64,000 nt of DNA from Kordiimonas marina (lineage in GTDB: Bacteria; Pseudomonadota; Alphaproteobacteria; Sphingomonadales; Kordiimonadaceae): positions 178,863-242,862 of the forward strand of contig NZ_JAINDF010000001.1 in assembly GCF_023006325.1 (NCBI RefSeq), given 5' to 3'. The position numbers and the translations under genes are program-made. The notes beneath the pieces were generated by a model. The model had not been told where the DNA came from, did not search any database, and worked only from the letters and a program-made list of their open reading frames with translations. The first letter of the stretch is position 1. Every line of letters starts with the position of its first letter. Shown in pieces: positions 57,493 through 64,000 of the stretch.

Positions 57493-57564
57493 TTTACGGT
57501 TCACCTATCCCTCCCTGGCTTGCCGGCACGGTGCCGACCTTCACCTTGCCGGTAAGCCATCCCA
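57461..57564. repeat. Composite repeat, copy A (about 104 bases)
   Basis: Starts with two of the 12-mers, continues to TATCCCTCCC and ends with an imperfect 12-bp inverted repeat of type GGCTTGCCGGCA / TGCCGGTAAGCC (one G-T pair). It is nearly identical to copy B over the last 58 bases, with one indel and two or three substitutions. Inside the loop GGCAC/GTGCC allows an alternative small hairpin. Confidence 0.9.
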
Positions 57565-57702
57565 GGGACCGGTCCTAAAAACCGGAAAGCGGGCACAGGT
57601 AGGGAGCTTTGAAAGAACCGATTTATTTGTTCATTCAGAGCCTGCGGTATTGGTCAATTTCGGACTAGCCAACGGCAAAATGGACGACTACCGACGGACA
57701 CT

Positions 57703-57803
57703 TACCCTTCCCAGGTAACAGACCTTCCCAGGTGTCCCGAGGTATCCCTCCCCTGGCTTACCGGCACGGTGCCGACCTTCACCTTGCCGGTAAGCCATTC
57801 CCA
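57703..57803. repeat. Composite repeat, copy B (about 101 bases)
   Basis: Same order as copy A: two 12-mers (57706, 57723), TATCCCTCCCC, then a perfect 12-bp inverted repeat (57755-57766 with 57785-57796). It starts 242 bases after copy A. Confidence 0.9.
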
Positions 57804-57824
57804 TTTCTGGGCCCCTGCAAGTAG

Positions 57825-59207
<1,383 letters not shown>

Positions 59208-59216
59208 GACCGCCGC

Positions 59217-60077
59217 TTGGCCGCGCCCGATACCATAGCCACCGGACTGATCCTGACCTCGGCCTTGCTGCACGCGAGCTGGAACGCGGGGGTCAAGAAA
59301 GCGCCGGACAAGTTCGCCGCGATGGTCTTCATCTCGGGCATCGGCGGCCTTCTGTTCCTGCCGTTCGCACCGCTCGTACCCTTGCCAACGCCCGAGCTTT
59401 GGGGCTGGATCGCGGCTTCGCTGTGCATTCATCTGTTTTACCAGCGCATCCTGTCCCTGGCGCTCGAGGCCGGGGACCTCACCTTCACCTACCCGGTGGC
59501 GCGCGGCACGGGGCCGATGCTGGTGGCCGTTTTCAGCTATTTCTTCCTGAAGGGGGAGATGAGCCTCTCTGAGCTCGGGGCCGTCGGCGTGCTGGTGGGT
59601 GGCATTTTCGCGACCGCGGGCGCCAGCCGGAAACTGACGGCGGATCACGCCCAGTTCCGCACCGCCCTCCTTTATGCCGTGCTCTCGGGTTGCCTGATCG
59701 CCAGCTATACGGTGGTGGATGGCCTCGCCGTCCGCCGGGCCGAAAACCCCTTCACCTATGTCGTCTGGTCCGGGCTTGCCTTCGTGCCCGTGCTGACAGG
59801 CTATGCCCGCATCCGCCACGGCCGCGCCATTTTCACCCGGTCGCTCGCCTGGTGGAAGATCGGCCTGCCGCTCAGCATCATCGCGCAAGGCGGCTACGGC
59901 ATCGCGCTGTATGCCTATAGCCTGGGCGCGCTCGGTGAGATTGCCGCGCTTCGGGAAACCAGCATCATTTTCGCGAGCCTCATCGGCTTCTTCTGGCTGA
60001 AGGAAGCTTTCAGCCGCCGCAAAACAGTCGCGGTCCTCATGATCGCGCTCGGCGCCGTCCTGTTGAAGTCGGTCTGA
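59217..60077 (+). CDS. EamA/DMT-superfamily permease
   Basis: The 286-aa product has about ten hydrophobic segments in two EamA halves (TGLILTSALLHASWNAGVKKAP and a second half ALLYAVLSGCLIASYTVVDG). Likely an inner-membrane metabolite exporter; substrate unknown. The listed start is TTG without a strong ribosome binding site, 9 bases after the aminotransferase stop, so coupling is likely. It is convergent with the DAO gene. Confidence 0.85.
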   Translation: MAAPDTIATGLILTSALLHASWNAGVKKAPDKFAAMVFISGIGGLLFLPFAPLVPLPTPELWGWIAASLCIHLFYQRILSLALEAGDLTFTYPVARGTGPMLVAVFSYFFLKGEMSLSELGAVGVLVGGIFATAGASRKLTADHAQFRTALLYAVLSGCLIASYTVVDGLAVRRAENPFTYVVWSGLAFVPVLTGYARIRHGRAIFTRSLAWWKIGLPLSIIAQGGYGIALYAYSLGALGEIAALRETSIIFASLIGFFWLKEAFSRRKTVAVLMIALGAVLLKSV

Positions 60078-60087
60078 CGGGGCGGGC

Positions 60088-61362
60088 CTACAGCCTGTCC
60101 CTGAGCTTGTAATAGAGGATCGCCGACGCGACAATCTGGCGGCCGATGGTACGCCCGAACGGCAGGCGCCATTTGGGCACGTCGGCGAGCAGGTCGAAGC
60201 GCGCGCGGTCGCCCATCATGGCCTCCGCCACCACCTTGCCCATCAGGTTGCCCATATTCACGCCGTGGCCGGTATAGCCGAAGCTGTACCAGATATTATC
60301 GCCGATCTGGCCGACAAGCGGCACCTCCCCGATGGAGACCCCCAGCTTGCCGCCCCATTCGTGGGTGACCTTGATGCCTTCAAGCTCCGGCCATGTTTTC
60401 AGAAGCCGCGGCAACAGCTTGGCCTTGATCGAGCGTGGCTTGCGGCCGGAGAAATTCACCCGCCCGCCGAACAGGATGCGGCCGTCCGCGCCCATGCGGT
60501 AATAGTCGCACACCATGTTGCTGTCGCAGATGGCCCAGCGGTTGGGGTTGAGCCGTGCGAGCTGCTCGCCGCTGAGGGGCTCGGTCGCGATCATGAAGCT
60601 GCCCGCCGGGAAGGCGAAGCCGGACATCCTGCGCTTGAACAGGTCATTGTGGGCATTGGCGGCGAGAACCAGTTCCTTCGCCCGCACCGTGCCGCCCGCG
60701 GTGTGGATCGCCACGGTCTCGCCCGGCTCGATCTTCGTCACCGCGCTATGTTCATGGATTTTGACGCCGAGCCCATCGGCAGCCGCGGCAAGCCCGAAAC
60801 AGAGCTTGAGCGGATGCAGGTGACCATCCGACTTACTGAGGAAACCGCCCAGGTAACGCTTGGTGCCGATCCGCTCCTCAAGTTCGTCCGGCCCCATATA
60901 ATGAAAGCCCCGGTCGGGATACAGCGTCTCCATCTCATTATATTGATGATAGAGCCCGGCATTCTGGCGCGGCGTCAGCGCGACTTCGAGCCAGCCCGGC
61001 GTCAGGTCACAGTCGATGCCGTAGGTATCCACGCGTGCGCGGATCAGGTCATGCCCGGCCCAGGTCAGCGCGCGCACCGAAGCAGCCTTGTCCGCCCCGG
61101 CATGTTTGGCGACCCGGTCTTGGCCGACAAAGCCATGGATCATCTGGCCGCCATTCCGGCCCGAAGCCCCCCAGCCCACTTGCCGCGCTTCCAGAAGCAC
61201 GACGTCGCGCCCCTGTTCAGCCAGGCTCAGGGCGGTCGAAAGCCCGGTGAAACCGCCGCCGATCACGCAGACGTCGGCGGTTACATCACCCGCAAGCGCA
61301 GGCCAATCTTTCGGCTTGCCGGCTGACGCCGCATACCAGCTTTCTGGAAATTCACCCGCCAT
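60088..61362 (-). CDS. FAD-dependent DAO-family oxidoreductase (PuuB-like)
   Basis: The 424-aa product has the dinucleotide loop GGGFTG (35-40) in ADVCVIGGGFTGLSTALSLAEQGRDVVLLEA, then VGWGASGRNGGQM. The C-terminal part GVNMGNLMGKVVAEAMMG is typical of gamma-glutamylputrescine oxidase-like and related amino-acid oxidases. The substrate is not determinable. GAGGG precedes the ATG at 61362. Divergent from feoA, so its promoter may lie in the same iron-responsive gap. Confidence 0.9.
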   Translation of the reverse strand: MAGEFPESWYAASAGKPKDWPALAGDVTADVCVIGGGFTGLSTALSLAEQGRDVVLLEARQVGWGASGRNGGQMIHGFVGQDRVAKHAGADKAASVRALTWAGHDLIRARVDTYGIDCDLTPGWLEVALTPRQNAGLYHQYNEMETLYPDRGFHYMGPDELEERIGTKRYLGGFLSKSDGHLHPLKLCFGLAAAADGLGVKIHEHSAVTKIEPGETVAIHTAGGTVRAKELVLAANAHNDLFKRRMSGFAFPAGSFMIATEPLSGEQLARLNPNRWAICDSNMVCDYYRMGADGRILFGGRVNFSGRKPRSIKAKLLPRLLKTWPELEGIKVTHEWGGKLGVSIGEVPLVGQIGDNIWYSFGYTGHGVNMGNLMGKVVAEAMMGDRARFDLLADVPKWRLPFGRTIGRQIVASAILYYKLRDRL

Positions 61363-61443
61363 GGAACCCTCGATAAAAATGAGATCACATTTCAAGGTCG
61401 GCAGTGTGCGTCAATATGCTCAGGCGATGCAATCCCATACTGC

Positions 61444-61471
61444 TTGCATTCTCTTATCCGTTCATGATAAT
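61444..61471 (+). promoter_or_regulatory. Putative promoter of feoAB
   Basis: TTGCAT (61444-61449), a 16-base spacer and GATAAT (61466-61471). The Fur-box palindrome lies just after it, about 15 bases downstream of the -10. Confidence 0.5.
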
Positions 61472-61484
61472 GAGCAAATATATA

Positions 61485-61501
61485 TTGAGAACTATTCTCA
61501 A
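61485..61501. promoter_or_regulatory. Fur-box-like palindrome before feoA
   Basis: TTGAGAA, three bases and TTCTCAA form a palindrome resembling the Fur operator core. It lies near the predicted start site of feoAB, and a second GATAATGAG half-site sits at 61466-61474. Repression of ferrous-iron uptake by Fur-iron would follow; related iron regulators of Alphaproteobacteria (Irr, RirA) use other motifs. Confidence 0.75.
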
Positions 61502-61527
61502 AAACATCCAAGGATGTGAGTATCTTC

Positions 61528-61824
61528 ATGCGTAGCACCACTAAACCAACCCGCCCCGACCTGGACTTTACTGGCCAGAACCGCCTCGGCCTTCTGCGTC
61601 CGGGGCACAAGGGTCGTATTTCCCATTTTGATGCCGAACACCTCAATGGTGAAGGCGTCGAGATGACGGACCGGCTTCGGGAAATGGGGTTCGCGGAAGA
61701 TCTGATGATCGAGGTTCTGCATCAAAGCCCGTTCGGACGCGACCCGATCGCCGTCCGTGTCGGCAGCATGACGGTTGCGCTGCGCCGGGCTGACGCCAAC
61801 ATCGTGGTGGTTTCTGACGAATGA
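61528..61824 (+). CDS. feoA: FeoA-family ferrous iron transport protein A
   Basis: Small cytoplasmic SH3-like partner of FeoB. The 98-aa product shows RPGHKGRISHF, DRLREMGFAEDLMIEVLHQSPFGRDPIAVRVGSMTVALRRADANIVVV (in parts), a usual FeoA layout. The ATG at 61528 is chosen; a GTG at 61516 has an AAGGA only 1 base upstream. Its stop overlaps the feoB start (ATGA). Confidence 0.9.
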   Translation: MRSTTKPTRPDLDFTGQNRLGLLRPGHKGRISHFDAEHLNGEGVEMTDRLREMGFAEDLMIEVLHQSPFGRDPIAVRVGSMTVALRRADANIVVVSDE

Positions 61825-63665
61825 GCACGCCCACGAGCCTCGTCGCCGTAGTCGGTAACCCCAACTGCGGCAAGTCGGCCCTCTTTAACGCCCTCACCGG
61901 CCTCCGCCAGAAAGTCGCCAACTATCCGGGTGCGACGGTTGAACGCCGCGCGGGGCCGCTTCTGGGTGACAACCGCGTCGAACTGGTGGACCTGCCCGGC
62001 ACCTACAGCCTGACCCCGAGAAGCCCGGACGAAGCCGTCACCCGTGACGTGCTGATGGGCAATTATATCGGTGAGCGCAAACCCGCCGCCATCCTGTGCG
62101 TGGTCGACGCCACCAACCTGGCCCAGCACCTGCGTTTCGTGCTGGAACTCAAGACCCTGGGCCTGCCGATGGTGCTGGCGCTCAACATGACCGACCTGGC
62201 GGCGCGGGAGAAAATCACCATCGACAGCCGGGCGCTGAGCCAGAAACTGGTGATGCCGGTGATTGAGACCGTCGCCGTGCGCAAGAAGGGCCTCAGCGAG
62301 CTCAAGGATGCCCTCAACGGCGTCCTCAGTGTGCCGATCGCCAACCCGGTTGAATATGCCACCGACGTGAGGAGCCTGCAGACCTTCGCGCGCCGGATTG
62401 CCGCCAAGGTCACGCTTTCCGAAGGCATGGGTCACAAAACCACGCGGCTTCTGGACAAAGTGCTCCTCCACCCTGTTGCGGGACCCATCATCCTGTTCGG
62501 ACTATTGTTCCTGATGTTCCAGGCCGTCTTCAGCTGGGCGGAAACGCCGATGGAATGGATCGATGCCGGTATCGGCTGGCTGCAGGCCCATATAGACGCC
62601 TTCCTGCCCGGTGGCTGGGTCAAAAGCTTCATCGAGGACGGCATCCTCGCGGGCGTCGGTTCCGTGGTCGTGTTCCTGCCGCAGATCCTGATCCTGTTTG
62701 CCTTCATCCTGCTTCTGGAATCGTCCGGTTATATGGCGCGGGCAGCCTTCCTGATGGACCGGCTGATGGCATCGGTGGGGCTCAACGGCCGTGCCTTCAT
62801 TCCGCTTCTGTCCAGCTTCGCCTGCGCCGTACCCGGCATCATGTCGGCACGCACGATTTCGGACCAGAAGGACCGGCTGACCACGATCCTGATCGCGCCG
62901 CTGATGACCTGCTCGGCACGCATTCCGGTCTATACCCTGATCATCTCTGCCTTCATTCCCAACAAGCCGGTGATTGGCGGCCTGTTCGGATTGCAGGGGC
63001 TGGTGATGTTCATCCTGTATCTTTCCGGTATCCTGTCGGCGCTTATCGTCGCCTTCGTGCTCAAGCGCACGGTGGTGAAAGGCAAGCCGCAGACCTTCAT
63101 GCTGGAGCTGCCGAAATATCAGGCGCCCAAGCTGAATTATGTGCTGATCGGGCTGATGGAACGCGCGCGCATTTTCCTGCGCCGCGCCGGCACCATCATC
63201 CTCACATCCACCATGGTCCTGTGGGTGCTTTCGAACTTCCCGGCCGCACCTGCGGATGCCAAGGGCCCGGCGATCCTGCACAGTTTCGTCGGCATCATCG
63301 GCGGCTGGCTGTCGGTCATTTTCGCGCCCATCGGCTTCAACTGGCAGATGTCCGCGGCCCTGGTGCCCGGCATGGCCGCCCGCGAAGTGGCGGTTGCGGC
63401 GCTGGGTACCGTCTACTCGCTGTCCGGCAATGAGGACGCGGTGCAGACCGGCCTTGTGCATATGCTGCAGGGCGCCTGGTCGCTGCCGACCGCGCTTAGC
63501 TTCCTCGCCTGGTATATTTTCGCGCCCCAGTGCCTGTCGACCATCGCCATCACGCGGCGTGAGACCGGCGGCTGGAAATGGACCGGTTTCATGATCGGCT
63601 ACCTGTTCGTGCTGGCGTATCTGGTCTCCTTCGCGACCTACCAGATCTCCTCCGCCCTGCTCTGA
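61821..63665 (+). CDS. feoB: Ferrous iron transport protein B
   Basis: Polytopic Fe(II) permease with an N-terminal G-domain: G1 is GNPNCGKS (12-19), G3 is DLPGTYSL, and G4 is NMTD. The membrane part has the gate motifs FACAVPGIMSARTI and MAAREVAVAALG. At 614 aa it is shorter than the 770-aa E. coli protein but complete for this subgroup, without the C-terminal extension. Translation is coupled to feoA. No feoC was found. Confidence 0.95.
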   Translation: MSTPTSLVAVVGNPNCGKSALFNALTGLRQKVANYPGATVERRAGPLLGDNRVELVDLPGTYSLTPRSPDEAVTRDVLMGNYIGERKPAAILCVVDATNLAQHLRFVLELKTLGLPMVLALNMTDLAAREKITIDSRALSQKLVMPVIETVAVRKKGLSELKDALNGVLSVPIANPVEYATDVRSLQTFARRIAAKVTLSEGMGHKTTRLLDKVLLHPVAGPIILFGLLFLMFQAVFSWAETPMEWIDAGIGWLQAHIDAFLPGGWVKSFIEDGILAGVGSVVVFLPQILILFAFILLLESSGYMARAAFLMDRLMASVGLNGRAFIPLLSSFACAVPGIMSARTISDQKDRLTTILIAPLMTCSARIPVYTLIISAFIPNKPVIGGLFGLQGLVMFILYLSGILSALIVAFVLKRTVVKGKPQTFMLELPKYQAPKLNYVLIGLMERARIFLRRAGTIILTSTMVLWVLSNFPAAPADAKGPAILHSFVGIIGGWLSVIFAPIGFNWQMSAALVPGMAAREVAVAALGTVYSLSGNEDAVQTGLVHMLQGAWSLPTALSFLAWYIFAPQCLSTIAITRRETGGWKWTGFMIGYLFVLAYLVSFATYQISSALL

Positions 63666-63735
63666 CGGCCTTGTCCCCGCCACAAATCTGGGTTAGCCAA
63701 GTAGGCAACCAGAAAAATGCGGGAGGACAGACCAG

Positions 63736-64000
63736 ATGAAAGCCCTGATTGCCGCGGTATCGCTGCTTGCGCTTGCCGGATGCTCGGACGCTGGCACCGA
63801 GAAAAAAGCCGAACAGATCGCCCATGACGACCTGATCGTCGACACCCATATCGACGTGCCCTACCGCCTGGCCGCCAAATGGGAAGATGTTGCATCGGCA
63901 ACAGAAACAGGCAATTTCGACTATCCCCGCGCGGTGAAGGGCGGGCTCAACGCCCCCTTCATGTCCATCTATACCCCGGCCCAGTATGACGGCACGCCCA
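63736..64000 (+). CDS. Membrane dipeptidase (M19) lipoprotein, 5' part (runs off the window edge)
   Basis: The frame from ATG at 63736 (GGGAGGAC upstream) to the edge gives 88 codons. They encode a signal peptide with lipobox ALAGC (Cys17), then DDLIVDTHIDVPYRL, the His-x-Asp metal motif of M19 renal-dipeptidase-type enzymes, and VKGGLNAPFMSIYTP. The rest lies outside the window. Likely a periplasmic or outer-membrane-attached dipeptidase. It follows feoB by 70 bases, on the same strand. Confidence 0.85.
   Translation, partial: MKALIAAVSLLALAGCSDAGTEKKAEQIAHDDLIVDTHIDVPYRLAAKWEDVASATETGNFDYPRAVKGGLNAPFMSIYTPAQYDGTP

Noticed and set aside
57449-57803. CRISPR array
   Set aside because: Repeats are only 12 bases, spacers are 3-5 bases, there are five copies in two groups, and no cas genes are nearby.

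Overview
The window is 64 kb of GC-rich, tightly packed bacterial chromosome from an alphaproteobacterium. The evidence is gene order as much as protein identity. A coxB-coxA-ctaB-small ORF-ctaG-coxC-DUF983-SURF1-thrC-M16 peptidase block lies divergent from tldD, and ispH-thrB-rnhA overlap. The order within the class cannot be settled by eye; a Kordiimonadales or Rhodospirillales-like lineage would fit. No rRNA, phage, integrase, transposase, CRISPR array or plasmid genes were seen. Nearly everything is core metabolism and housekeeping. Several genes use TTG or GTG starts, and most have a clear Shine-Dalgarno sequence.

Layout. 0-7 kb: 5' part of pal (runs off the edge), a LysE-type exporter, pyrC, ygfZ, a 41-aa membrane peptide, a PhyH dioxygenase and ppdK. 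7-13.2 kb (minus strand): glyQ-glyS, and sppA-chorismate mutase-map preceded by a TrmN6-like methyltransferase. 13.3-18.4 kb: a polyprenyl diphosphate synthase, tRNA-Pro(CGG), a VOC protein, a lipoprotein, then ispH-thrB-rnhA. 18.4-25.7 kb: M28 peptidase, a double thioredoxin-fold protein, peroxiredoxin, a stand-alone DsbD N-domain, yqgE, an AT-rich orphan gene, MAPEG and a PAS protein. 25.8-36.7 kb: M16 peptidase, thrC, the cytochrome aa3 oxidase and assembly operon, tldD. 36.7-43.3 kb: an orphan membrane protein, two more PAS-like proteins, a periplasmic binding protein, a two-subunit CoA transferase, a GST behind a perfect palindrome, and ppa. 43.4-54 kb: ubiA, a TPR-sulfotransferase, GNATs, rsmE, a cysteine-dioxygenase-like cupin, gshA and small or hypothetical genes. 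54-64 kb: uvrB, a TorF-type porin, a repeat-bearing non-coding stretch, an aspC-like aminotransferase, a DMT permease, a DAO oxidoreductase, Fur-box feoAB, and the start of a dipeptidase lipoprotein.

Functional themes: respiration (complete aa3 oxidase subunits I-III with heme O synthase, CtaG and SURF1), isoprenoid and quinone side chains (ispH, polyprenyl synthase, ubiA), threonine synthesis (thrB, thrC), thiol redox (DsbA-like, DsbD-like, peroxiredoxin, gshA, thiol-dioxygenase-like cupin, GST) and iron uptake (feoAB).

The least explained sequence is the roughly 770-base gap at 57.2-58.0 kb. It holds two approximately 100-base copies of a composite element made of short 12-mers followed by a 12-bp inverted repeat, next to an AT-rich block with promoter-like boxes. 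Other items of note are an AT-rich, apparently inserted segment inside glyS, an AT-rich orphan gene at 24 kb, a perfect 17-base palindrome in front of the GST gene, and two small membrane-protein genes of 41 and 45 codons.
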